Source: Larix kaempferi (lineage: Eukaryota; Streptophyta; Pinopsida; Pinales; Pinaceae). Taken from it: DNA of 64,000 bases. Position numbers and translations under genes: made by a program. The notes below the pieces were generated by a model. That model was given only the letters and a program-made list of their open reading frames with translations. It had not been told where the DNA came from and made no database searches. How positions within the stretch are numbered: the stretch's first letter is position 1; every line of letters begins with the position of its first letter. Below, one piece after another: positions 47,699 to 58,900 of the stretch. Location of the stretch: contig BSBM01000370.1 in the NCBI GenBank assembly GCA_027924585.1, positions 26,159,501-26,223,500 of the forward strand. The letters run 5' to 3'.

Positions 47699-47842
47699 GC
47701 AGGTAAACTTGAGTCCATGTGGCACGGTCCATATGTGGTTAAACATGTTTTGGAAAAAGGAGCATATGAACTTGAGGATTATGAAGGGATATATTTGTGG
47801 GAGCCTCGCAATGGGCTCTACCTAAAGCGTTACTATGCCTAA
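47699..47842 (+). pseudogene. gypsy integrase C-terminal fragment
   Basis: Reads SMWHGPYVVKHVLEKGAYEL, then EPRNGLYLKRYYA and a stop. This is the GPY/F module and tail of a Ty3/gypsy integrase on the plus strand. No upstream core is present, so the element is truncated here or interrupted by the DUF7869-like region. Confidence 0.8.
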
Positions 47843-47917
47843 ATCATTTACACATTAGTACTTTGTATATATTGTACATGATGTGTGTTTTGCTTGGTGT
47901 GACATTTTATTTTTAGT

Positions 47918-48379
47918 GTGCTAGGATCCTATCATTCCTCTTATACCATGTTCTTCCTAGATATGCACATCGAAACGTGTTTTGTATTCACAGATGACGC
48001 TAGCCGGCACACCCTTAACCTCGCTTTGGCAACTTGGGTACTCCATTCCCCTACCGACGAATTGATTAGTTTAGGAGGAACTTGCTTAGGGTTTGTGACT
48101 AACAATGTTGTCGAGTATCATGCAGTAATTGGATTATTGAATGATGCTTGTTGCTTGAGTGTGGACCATCTTGTTATCTACCTTGATTCACAACTAGTGG
48201 TATCCCATCTCAACTAAGTTTACACTATCCGCGACCCCACACTAGTCCGTCTATTCAAATGATTATGTCTCTTAGAGAGGTCTTTTGAGTCAATTCAATA
48301 CCTACACATTCTGAGAGACATGAACATTGTTGTTGATTCCCTAGATAATTTTATATTAGATTGGTACATTGCAAATTCA
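47918..48379 (+). pseudogene. RNase H domain downstream of integrase
   Basis: A type I RNase H-like frame with VFTDDASRHT at the first catalytic Asp, LGFVTNNVVEYHAVIGLL around the Glu, and HLVIYLDSQLVVSHLN around the next Asp. It is followed in frame, past a TAA at about 48216 and a TGA at about 48260, by RDMNIVVDSLDNFILDW, which covers the last Asp region. It resembles the extra (archaeal-type) RNase H of some plant gypsy elements, but here it lies after the integrase stop, not between RT and integrase. The separate frame starting near 47918 could be its own ORF. Confidence 0.72.
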
Positions 48380-48503
48380 TGAGCATTTTCATCAAAGATG
48401 CATAAAACGACACAACATGTAAACTAATCATTGTGTGTAAGCTAACATCCATAATATCCTCAATCATCATAGAACACATAATATATAAAACCACAAAATA
48501 GTG

Positions 48504-48589
<86 letters not shown>
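48504..48589. repeat. TA dinucleotide microsatellite
   Basis: An uninterrupted run of TA, about 86 bp. Confidence 0.98.
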
Positions 48590-48591
<2 letters not shown>

Positions 48592-48637
48592 TGTACAAAA
48601 ATGTGGTACTTATACGAAATATGAAGCACATAAGCTT

Positions 48638-49440
48638 TCAGTACGTCCTAGCTACAAAAATTTGAAGCCTATGGCTTTCAGTACATATATCACACAATGA
48701 ACTATCCCCGTGGATGCTCGTGATAGCAGATAATGGCCCTAGCATAATCCTAAACCATGTGGAGTTTCCCGCGTACGCATAATCCTCAACCATGAGGATC
48801 TGCCCGCGTAACCACCTGAAGAAGGTGGAACCAGAACTGATGATGGGACCTCCACCTCCATAGTGGTCCATGAGCTCGGACCACCTAACCATATGAGGAT
48901 CTTGCAGATCGATATCATCTAGCTCTACCTGTGGCCTCATCAATGGGACTCATTCCAGGAAGAACGAGATCACGATGGATCCGTATCCGATCTGTTTCAG
49001 CTCACCCATGCGACATTTGGTGAGTTGTTCCCTGACATTGGTGAGGATTCCCTCACACCAGTTGAAAAAATTAAGTGCCATACACTCAATAGAATAAAGC
49101 ATATGGGCCTTGGTGGTTTGATGAGAAGCCCTGCTTCTCGCCACCCGCTCTATAGTAAAGAGCACAATACGCAAGGGTCATCCTCGGACGTTCTTGATGG
49201 GAATTTTCCCAGCAAGCATCTGCATCCCTGGTGTGCAAAACTGAGCCACCAAGATCTCAGTAGACTGGGCTCCCCGCCTAGACAACCCCGTCAGGAAGTA
49301 GATATCCTTCACATCCAAAGTAAGAATGTGGGCACCTACAAGGATGTGCTGCTGATCCGGATCCCATAATTCGATCAGGTAATCCAATAACTATACCTGG
49401 GCCCTCATGCCATGTACATGAAATAATTTCAACAAGCCAC
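48638..49440 (-). pseudogene. antisense retroelement ORF, unknown function, decayed
   Basis: Minus-strand frame from about 49440 to 48638, in one phase throughout and broken only by a TAG near 49392, a TGA near 49180 and a TGA near 48952 (the last from CGA). It reads DYLIELWDPDQQHILVGAHI, LTLDVKDIYFLTGLSRRGA, FNWCEGILTNVREQLTKCR, GYGSIVISFFLE, RPQVELDDIDLQDPHMVRW and YGGGGP. I associate this with uncharacterised ORFs of conifer LTR elements, in the same broad group as the family X ORF, though not clearly homologous to it. It lies downstream of and opposite to the integrase/RNase H fragments, as antisense extra ORFs do in Tat-lineage gypsy elements. Confidence 0.6.
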
Positions 49441-50279
49441 ATCTTTGAAACACATTCATTGAATTTGGATCATTTTCCGCTTGGGTATCTTCCATTTCGT
49501 GCTCTCGTTCCTTCCATTGGACCATGGTGCAAACCAAGACCTGCATAAACATCAATTTAATGCATATTAGAACCTTTCTATAGCTTTGGATTGGGATTCT
49601 TTGGTCCCATTCTTTATTTTTCTATGTGTATTTGCGTCGACGCACCCCGCTTTTGTGGATAGTGCGTCAGCAGTGCACTTTCTCCATGTGAGAAGCGCTT
49701 TAGAGAGCCCTCGATGCACTTCTCGCAAGGGGAAAGCACATCACCTAGGGCGCACGCAATCCCCTCCTTAACAAGCCAAAAAACCCAAAAAATTTACCAT
49801 GAAACATGAAATTAATTCACTAGAAAGTTAGATAGCAAGGTTAAGGCCTACCCATCACTGACGTGGCAAGAAATAACTGACTCTAGCTTTCGAAATCGAA
49901 ATTTGAAAATCGGCTCCAAAGTGGTGTTTTTACTATTCCAACTTGGTAAAAAAAACAATTGGTAACTATTTCTTGCTATTTGACTTTTATATAAAAGAAA
50001 ATGGAATATTCCCTTTTTAATATTTCTTTTATGGATCTTGTTGCTATAGTTGGTAATCTTTTTACGTCTAAACACCTTATTGTTGATTCTAACTTATTTT
50101 TTGGTGTCCGTCGATGAAGTAAAGCGGTGTTTTGACTTTATTGGCAACCATCGTTGATGTTTCATACTTTTCATCAAGTGTGAATAATTCGTTGAGCATT
50201 TTTTATGCTATCATGCCGCTCGTTAAAATCAAATATTAATGGCATCGAGCTCACTTTTGTCCTTTCTCGTGCTCGTAAA
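49441..50279. other. spacer, no gene recognised
   Basis: No supported coding or RNA feature. Confidence 0.4.
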
Positions 50280-50730
50280 ACTATGAGAATAAGTCACCGA
50301 GTTATATTTTGTCGCTTTTTTGGGCTCGTAAAACTCCCACAAAAAAGGAACCCCTTGGAGTTCCTCTTTAATCTCTGTTCAGACTCCCTAAATATGAAAA
50401 TATCGCCAAGCGAACTTAATTCTTTCACTCTTGTAAAAGTATTTGAAAGGTCGTCTTTCTGATGATAGTTTACCCCTTTTTCGGACCAGGAAGACTATTT
50501 ATGAAAAAGGAGCGCTCCGGTTAATCATGACTGGAAGAGTTCTCTCTCATGTTGTTTTATCCTTTTTTGGATGAGGAGACTAACTTTTACGAAAAAGAAC
50601 CATTTGGAGTCTGCTTTAATTCTTTTCAGACTCTCTAAACATGAAATGACGCCGAGTTTTCTTTCTCTGGACTTGTTAAAATCTGACATTGAAGGGCCAG
50701 TTTTGGGACGAACCCGTCCTATCTCAGGTT
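50280..50730. repeat. diverged tandem duplication, about 250-bp unit
   Basis: Segments near 50340 and 50590 share the series AAAAAG(G)AACC, GGAGT, TTTAAT, CAGACTC(T/C)CTAAA, ATGAAA, CGCC in order, implying two old copies of about 250 bp. Confidence 0.55.
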
Positions 50731-51117
50731 TGTAAAACATATGAGATCGGACTCGTCCGAAGGATGAACTATAACGATCATATGTTACCCTCCTCAAGCT
50801 CATTAAAAAACAAAAGAGGTACTCATAAATCATGATGGGGACAAGGAAAGAGTTTGTGTTTAATTGTAATCATGGCAGTACTTAGTCACTCTTGAACATG
50901 GCCCTCGTTTGCATATGAATTTAAATACTTGGATAATCTGCTTGTCTTCGAGTCCCACCAATTCCATGAGTCTTTTCACTCCTTTGAGTCATTCAAATAA
51001 TGCTTCCATCATCAATTGCATTAGGGGTTGGTGTCATTCTCGTCATGCCAATGCTGCCGAGTCATGCCATTCCCATGTTCAAGAGAGGTCTGTTCATCGA
51101 GTCAATATATGCAGTCA
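50731..51117. other. spacer, no gene recognised
   Basis: Ordinary spacer up to the solo LTR. No supported feature. Confidence 0.4.
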
Positions 51118-51705
51118 TGTTAGAAAAAACAGGATCGCAGAGCAATAACAATAAACAGAAATGCAAATATAATCACACATACACATTACAAGAGAGACAT
51201 AGATATATCGTGGTTCACCCAACTTGGGCTACGTCCACACTGAATTTTCCAGTCCTTATTATTATTACCATCCAACAAGTCGAAGGGATACAAACTGCAG
51301 CACAACCGCTGCACTTCCTCTTCTCTGTTTCACAGTCTCTCTCCTGATCTCAGAGATCTTTACAATGCATAAAATCTAATACATCAACAACCCTAGCCGT
51401 ATTACAATGTCTTTATTTTAAAAGGGAAATACAATGGGAAAATACCACGGGATACCCAAAAACCATGGGCCCGCAAAACAGCTGGCGAAAACAGCCCCAA
51501 AAATTTTCTTCAGGGGCGCTGCCCCTGGACCCCCCAGCCAGGGGGGATGGTCCCCCCTGGAACCCCATGGGGGGGGCGATGCCCCCCCACACCCCCCCGC
51601 TGGGGTGAGTGTACAGTCCACCTACATATCATATAAAACTGGGGTACAAACACGGATGATACAATATCATCTATGAGACTAGAAGATCTGGCTCCACAAC
51701 CAACA
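51118..51705 (-). mobile_element. solo LTR with target duplication
   Basis: 588 bp starting TGTTAGAAAA and ending ACCAACA, flanked by AGTCA at 51113-51117 and 51706-51710. A CGTGGTTCACCC ... GGGCTACGTCCA stretch resembles the same region of the solo LTR in copia-1, which suggests a copia LTR read on the minus strand. A strikingly G/C-rich, foldback-prone stretch at 51505-51610 lies inside it. No interior is present, so it is most simply a solo LTR. Confidence 0.85.
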
Positions 51706-51710
51706 AGTCA

Positions 51711-53539
51711 TTCTACCTTCTATCATGTCGGTCATTCCTGAGTCAATCTCAAGTGTCACTCTACAGTCTGATTTAATCCAAAACATTTTTTATCGTGTTT
51801 CGTGTCGATGATGGGGGAAACATCATGGCCCTCCTTCGACCGGTTTATCCTTTTCGGCTTCAACACATCATCCGAGGATTAAACCTAGAAACTACTCAAG
51901 TACCTTGGGCCTGCATGCCTCAATGGCAGGTTACCTCACTTTCAATAGTAGTTTCGCATCATTGAATTATGATTAAGAGATTCCATTGAGTGTTCGACCT
52001 CATATCATTGATTCACATTCATTGTTATGAATATGATACCTTGGGGATCATTGACATCAATGGTGATTTGCCTTGCTCTTTTTAACGGTATATATCAATG
52101 ACCGATAATCAAGTGGTTTCTACCATCTTTGACTTCAAGCCATTGTAATCACATGTTTAGAATCGTATCATTGCGAGTTCAGCTTGAAGACCCTGGGTTA
52201 AGTCATAAATCTCACCCAAGTTGTGATGGATATTGTTTGAGTCATTTTACACGGATCCACTTTTGTATTGGTCATGGTTGTGTTATCATCTCATCATGGA
52301 TCTACGATTGTCTCTAGTATCCATGATTGTGTTCAGATGGTATTTACTATCATGGATCTGCAATGTATTGTTCGGAAACCATGTTATGAGTCAGTTTGAG
52401 ACATGTATCTCAGAGTTGATTGTACTATAGAAGATCTTTGTTCGTCACTCCAATCGACAATCCTTACTTCGATTTTTTCCCTATTACAAACCATTTCACC
52501 TACCTTATTTTTCCAGCTTCATGCATTGGGGGGCATTCTATTACACCAAAATCACGTCATCATGAGTCAGGTGTCATCTATATGTCCTGATCCCTAAAGT
52601 CCCTGAGCTAAAACATTGAAAGAGAAGTTGTTGTCTTTCCCTTTTACCTTTTGTTGTCACTCCGACGTGCCCTGCTATCCAGAAAGGTACGTCAGGTTCA
52701 AGGTGACGCGCTCCACAACTTAGCAAAATGCGTTGGTGACGTAGTTTGCTCTTGTACAAGGTGCGTTGATCACTCTCTGGTGTGTATTTCCCTTTTTCAA
52801 GGTGCATCGCAGTTGGTTAAAATGGAAAAAGAGAAGCTTCGAGCGACTTCTCGAAGCTTGGATGGCATAGAGACTTATCCCTACTTACCTGTAAATGTGG
52901 CATTCGATCCCCTTACCTATTAGGATGATCCCTTAAGCCTCTCCCATAAATCCTCAACCTCTCTTATCCCTTTAGCTCTATATATATGAAACGCCTCTCC
53001 ATTGTTAAAAGAGGAAGGATAGAGTACCTTTATGCTGGTGGAATTTCTCTAGGTGATCCTCTTCATCCATTAGGAGGCTTAGCATTTGATCTTGGAGGCT
53101 AGGATTGTTGGAATGAGGTTATGACATCAAAGTATTGGTCGTAACATCTCTCCCTTTGTACTTATTACTATTACATTTAATACAAGTTATTTCTATAAAA
53201 TTTATTGTGTTAATGATTTTTAGGATTTACTTCTTTGACTGTTAATCTAGATCAATTCACATCCATGTGCTTTTATTACTTATTTGTTTCCACATGTATT
53301 GTCTAGTTTTGCAGCTAAATATATGAAGATCGAGACTTGGAGCTTGGAGCAGCAAGGAGAAAGGAATTGCACACTTGAGGTAAGCCATCTCTTTTATATG
53401 TTTTGCATTTCAATTGATCTAGGAAAGATATTTGTGTTATGTACTCATTTGTTCTAGATCCGAACCATTTAGACTAGGGAGATCTATTTGAGTCTGCTCA
53501 TACAGATTGTTCGTAAACAGCCATTGAGGCCAACTTTGG
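51711..53539 (+). promoter_or_regulatory. unassigned region with a promoter-like TATA, possibly an old LTR
   Basis: No coding domain. CTATATATATGAA at 52978-52990 on the plus strand is a good TATA box. It is followed by transcript-leader-like sequence and a GAGGTAAG donor-like site near 53378. The whole could be a gypsy-type LTR plus leader, but I found no partner LTR or primer site. Confidence 0.3.
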
Positions 53540-55187
53540 TCTATTGGACCTTAAAAAGGAAAGGAGTCACTTGGTTTTCTCTAGAATTTTATTTCTATTC
53601 TCAAAAATATTTAAGAGAAACATTCCTAAATCACCATAGATATCATGAGTTAAAAGCTTAAGAAGGTTGGTATTGTGGAAAATGTTTTGAAATTGCTCTC
53701 TAATGTGGGTGTATATGGGAAATTCTATGAAAAAACAGTTTTCATCTTCAACCTTCTTTGTCTTGCAAAGATGATAGATTCTTTCATCCCATGATGTTTT
53801 AGTAATTGTAAAGCACCCTATTTCACTATGGAGCTCATGAGAGTTTGTTCTTATTTTAGTAGTATTGATTTTCTTCTTTGCACTAGTTAAAATAGAGAGA
53901 TACTTTTGATTATATAGATTAGGGTCGATCACCTTCTTAAAATATCATAATTTTATCCTACCATCTAATTCTTTATCGCTAATAATACTTTTAATATTAT
54001 CAATATTCTGTAGAGTGACATCTTCCTTGACTCCCCAATGGTTTAGCCAAGACTTGGCATCTTTATGCCAACCTCACTTAAGTAGTAGGTGGTTTTGACT
54101 AGAGTATGAAGCAATATTAGGAAGCCTCATATATCCCATGTTATTTATCTTATTCTTGTACATTAGGTGCCTATTCATAGTCATTCTCTAAATCGATGAG
54201 ATACTTGCTTCTACAAGGAGGATAGGATAGGGTGTATTGCCTTTAATTTTGAGATTATATGTTATAAAGTGCTTTTGGATTTTCTCTATCCTTCTCCAAG
54301 ATTCTCTAGAGATGTTGCAATCCCAAATTCACAACCATATAAGATAAAAAGAGTGATGAGATTCTCAAAGAGGATTTTCTTCCTATCCCAAATCCAGAGG
54401 TCTAAGGATTTACAACTATTTTCAAGTTCATAATAAGCTTTCCATCATCCATTAATCATTTTCTCAATGCTATAGTTCAAATTAAGCTTATGACAAAGAT
54501 CGACTATGAGATATTTATATTAATTCACTTCCTCCAAGTTGGTGTTGGCATACATTAAATTATCATAAGTGATCTTTTAGGATTTGATTATCATAACCTT
54601 TGTTTTGTCTGTGTTAACAATCATACCCATACTAGAGAAATCAACCTTGAGAATTTTTAGTTGCTTTTCAAGATCACAGTGACCCCTCTCCATTAGAACA
54701 ATGTCATCATAATAGAGAAGAAGGATCAAGACTATACCAACCAAAGTAATGCCAACACAAATTGCCTCTTCCAAATAACCCTATAGCCTATCAATTTAAA
54801 TAATAAAAAGGGTATGAGATATGGGACAACCTTGCTTGAATCCTATATTACAATTAATTTCTTCTAACCAACCTTCAGAGTTCCTAAACTTGGAATTAAC
54901 CTTCTAATACAACCTCATCGCAACAACTCTCAACTCGAAAGGGACTTTTAGCTCTTCTAATCTATTCCAAAGGTTACTTCTATGCACTGTATCAAAGGAT
55001 TTTCTAAAGTCAACAAAATAACAAATAAGATTAGTTTTATTATTGTGACACTCCTAAAAAATGGTCCTAAGAGTAACAAGGTGGTCCATAGTTGAATGAC
55101 AGCCCTGAAATTCTGCCTGGCCTTTATCTCTTTAGCAAAATCTAGATATGCTTCTAAAAAAGGTGAATACTTATTTTTACCACTAAA
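53540..55187 (-). mobile_element. LINE 1: non-LTR retrotransposon 3' half, decayed
   Basis: From 55187 down the minus strand reads, across several frames, GCHSTMDHL, VDFRKSFDTVHRSNLWNRL, INCNIGFKQGCPIS, then the RT active site as YYDDIVLM (54703-54714; usual form YADD) and VNTDKTKVMIIKS near 54580. The C-terminal cysteine-histidine region (HLCKTKKVEDENCFF, YTHIREQF) lies at 53700-53790. The order and wording are those of a LINE RT with a zinc-knuckle tail. The 5' half (endonuclease) is missing beyond 55187, where an LTR-like block begins. Multiple frameshifts. Confidence 0.82.
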
Positions 55188-56700
55188 TGTCACATTCCCT
55201 TCCATCAATCCAGTGCAAAGGAGGAAACATGACCAAACATACCAGGCTTATTTAACAATCTCAGCCCCATACATTACTAAGAAATTCATGGATAAATAAA
55301 AACTTATGTATACATATTCATACTCATCAAGCACAGTGGAATTAAACACTATAGATCTACACACATTTTCATCATGCATATAACAGTCATCAATTATCAC
55401 ATTGCATAAAACATGATGCCTTTCATTTCATCAAAATGAACAATTATCATTCAGAATTAACACATTGCAGAACACATAATGCATATAATTTAAATCACAG
55501 AGAACACTTATCTTTGAGATGAAGTTGTCCAAACAACTGGCTATGTGAGAGAAACGTTCCACCCAACCATAGATCTTTGTCCAGCCTATGTTCTTTCAGC
55601 TGAGAGATCACCCCCAAGATGGGTTGCGCATCCACTAAGGAGGAACTAGATGGGTTCACTCACAGCCATGGTTTCTCTCAACAGCTATGCTAAGCCAACA
55701 CACAGTTGGTTTTATCAAGCATACAAAAGAAAGGGGATGGAAATGCTAAGCCAGCGATCTCAACCACAGAGCTACAGGCATCCCTTCCCTACAGTGCTCT
55801 TCAGGATGGGAATAGAAAGGTCCAAGCTGCTCAATCCTTGAGATTCCAACCTTCACTGGGTTTATAAAGCATTCCCAACCTCTGTTCTAGAATTCACACT
55901 TGGAATTTCTCAATTCGGTGATCAAATAACTCAATCCCATCACTGGAATTCTGGGCTATAAAAACTGGGTTTTTATATGGATTTCGGGGTATCTAATACT
56001 CTCAAATTCGCCCCAAGGTTCATATCTATGGATCCCCCATTGGATTTTACTTCCAATACCAAATTCTAGGCATTTATGGCTCTTCAAAACGTGAGTTCTT
56101 GCAAAGTTGCGATTTTCTGGTTTTTCTCACTGCTGGGCATGTGTAATGGATGAAAAATGATGTTGGGATGTTCCAAAATGGGATAGGAATGAGGAAGAAC
56201 CAATTCCCATGAGGTATAGTGACTTGTGGTACAAGAAAAACAGACCCCATACTTACCATACGAATTTTTGGGCTGACCATGCTCCATTGAAGCCATGGAT
56301 TGAATTCTTCAACAACTTCCTTACAACAGAATTAAATGTCAGGAAGGAAAGTCAAATGGGTTCACAAGATGACATTTGGCAGCATATGGTTCATCCCCAC
56401 AACCCCCTCACCACTCCCTAGTGGAATACACATGGCCCCTTCTCATTCGTTGCTTCCATAACTAGTTGTGGTATTTTATTGCAATATCAAATATTTACAT
56501 CATTTACAATATTCCATGGCTTAATAGCTCATGGGTAATAAAATATCAAATACGTGTCCATTTTAAATCAAATCCGAACATACACTAGTGGGGCCTTGGC
56601 CTTGAGCTCCACGCTAGGGAAACATACATCGCATGTATACAATATTTACATTAAAAGCCAATATTTCATAAGGGTCAAAATTGGGGTATTAAATTAAACA
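55188..56700 (-). mobile_element. LTR-like block between two LINEs
   Basis: Starts TGTCACATTCCC where LINE 1 stops and ends near GGGTCAAAATTGGGGTATTA ... AAACA, a phrase common at the start of plant gypsy LTRs when read on the minus strand. A minus-strand TATA motif, CATATAAAAACCC, lies at about 55965-55977. No coding domain. The right edge is uncertain and no matching 5-bp duplication was found, so a solo LTR is likely but unproven. Confidence 0.5.
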
Positions 56701-58900
56701 ACACACCTAATGTTGATATTATGATCCTCGAATCTTTTTTCAATCCAAGTTATCACCAATTTGGAATCCCAATATACTTTAAGATAAGTGGCATCGTGTT
56801 CTAATGAAATCTCCATAAGCATATAAGCTACCCTATTTTTTGCAAAGTTGGTGACACCTTTACCTATACCCAATATGAAAGAAAGCTACCCATTTTCATC
56901 TATAATAAAATTCCTCTAACTCCACTACCACTTGGGTTTCCCCTAGAGGCACCATAAAAAAACCTATGGAAATAATTGCGATCCACTTGAAAATCCATAA
57001 GATATGAAAGACCCAGGTTTCTCCTGGAAGTTGACGTGGATAAGGGCTCTTTGAACTTTGTATGATAGTTGAACCAAGGAAGACAACTTATCCTCAAATA
57101 TGGTTTCATTCCTTTGGATACATATGGACCATATACAATATCACTTGGATGGAAGATATTTTTTTCTTTATGGATGGAAGATATATTTTTCTTTATGTCC
57201 CTATCAAATTGCATGTTTCCACAAGCCTTTTACATTGATTCACCCCTCCATATTTCTCCTTTATCACTAGTGATTCTCTTGTAAAGTGGCATGGGAAGAA
57301 TATATGTAGAATAGATTCACTACATTCCATGCATAAGTAAAAATTCTTGGGCCAATCCACCCTTTGTTTATCAAGTTTTCTGAAGCAATAAATTTGTTAT
57401 TCAATAAAAAGCAGAGGAGAACCTTTTCTTTATAGGAGGATTTGAGTTTTCGAATTAATCTCCAACAACACTTGGGCTCATCATTCATTTCATGGATAAA
57501 AGTAACATTGCAACCCTTATTTACAGTGAAAAACATTAGATTCCTTATTTGCACCCCGTATAATTTCAACATGTTTGTCAAATAGTATTTTCCTATAATG
57601 TAGCAAGTGATTTCCTATTATATCAAATGATTTGGTAATTACTTTCTAAATGATAAATACCTTACAAGTTCTCTTAGCAAAGGATATAATCCACTCCATC
57701 AAACTTGGGGTATAAATATACTTTTGATAAATGATTTGTTATGTTGTTTACCACCCTCCATATCACTTTAGCTTCCAAATCCATTGCAATATTAGTAAAT
57801 ATTCTTCATACCCCAACCACCTAATGACTTTGGTTTGGCTTGTAGCTACCATTTAACCATTGGTGTCCATTCTTATCCTTACTTCCGTCCCAAAGGAATC
57901 TAAAATTTTAGTCTTATCTTGTTGAGCATAAACTAAGGAATAAGTGCAATTGCCATCCATCTAGAATGGATTATAAGACACTTTATTAGAGTGATCCTAC
58001 TACCAATTAAACCCATTTATGACACCATGAAGATATCCCTTTTTTCAATCTTATCATATAATCACATCTAGTCTCCAACATGATAGCCATTAGTCTTTTT
58101 TTCGACTCCTAGGTGCCTTGTCTTGTTTTCAAAATCCATTATGGAGTAAGGGGCGAACTTGGAAATCATTTGACTATGAACTTAATTAGCCAAAATTAAG
58201 GAGATTGTGGATTTATGAACATTTATTTCCATTCGTGTATCATGCTATAACCAATTTAAATATTTTTCCACATACGTTTCCATCTTTTGATGATCCATTT
58301 TCTAATAGTAAGATGTGATCAGCAAATAGAATGTGAGAGTTGTGAATATTTCCTACTATCCTTAGACCTTTCAATGTGCCTTCTTGATATTTTGAGTGGT
58401 ACACCTACTAAGACCTTATGCCATTGGTAGAAAATAAAATGTGAGAGTTGCAAATATTTCCTACTATCCTTAAACCTTTCAATGTTCCTTCTTGATAAGT
58501 TGAGTGGCACACCTACTAAGACCTTATGCCATTGGTAGAAAAATAATGGGGGAAATAAGACAACCTTGTTTTAACTCATTGGAGGCTCTAAAAAAAGTTG
58601 AGGCAACCTCATTGATGAGTATTGTAAAAATCAATGTCGTGAAATGCTCATCAACCCAAACAATAAATGGGGGATTGAAACCCACTTGCATTGTAATAAT
58701 TATAATGTGCACTGATATTTTCCTATCAAATGTCAAAGAAAAATCCAACCGCAATACAATTGGCATAGGTAAACTTTTGGATTTAATAGTGTGAAATGTT
58801 AATTATGAAACTCCCACAAAATCTTCAATAATTATACCTTCCAAGATCCCAAATTGACCCCCATAGGTTGTAACTAATGGATTGTCTTTTCACCTAAGAG
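56701..58900 (-). mobile_element. LINE 2: L1-like element with C-terminal RNase H, decayed
   Basis: A different LINE from LINE 1. Reading down the minus strand: ASNELKQGCLISPIIFLPMA (58590-58530) and the active site as FADH (58315-58326; usual FADD), then a zf-RVT-type region (FLLNNKFIASENLINKGWIG, about 57410-57340). A C-terminal RNase H follows at about 57000-56705 (GASRGNPSGSGV, then LGIGKGVTNFAKNRVAYMLM and YLKVYWDSKLVITWI). RNase H at this place is known for plant L1 elements. A duplicated segment of about 120 bp at 58326-58545 lies within RT. Many stops; not functional. Confidence 0.8.
58326..58545. repeat. tandem duplication of about 120 bp in LINE 2
   Basis: GAGTTG(T/C)(G/A)AATATTTCCTACTATCC through CACCTACTAAGACCTTATGC occurs twice in succession, with few differences. 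Confidence 0.82.

Noticed and set aside
51418-51676. Gly/Pro-rich frames of 67-80 codons on both strands
   Set aside because: They arise from the G/C-rich foldback island within the solo LTR.
55188-56700. A full solo LTR with target duplication
   Set aside because: Flanks CTAAA and ACACA do not match at the proposed edges; kept only as an LTR-like block.
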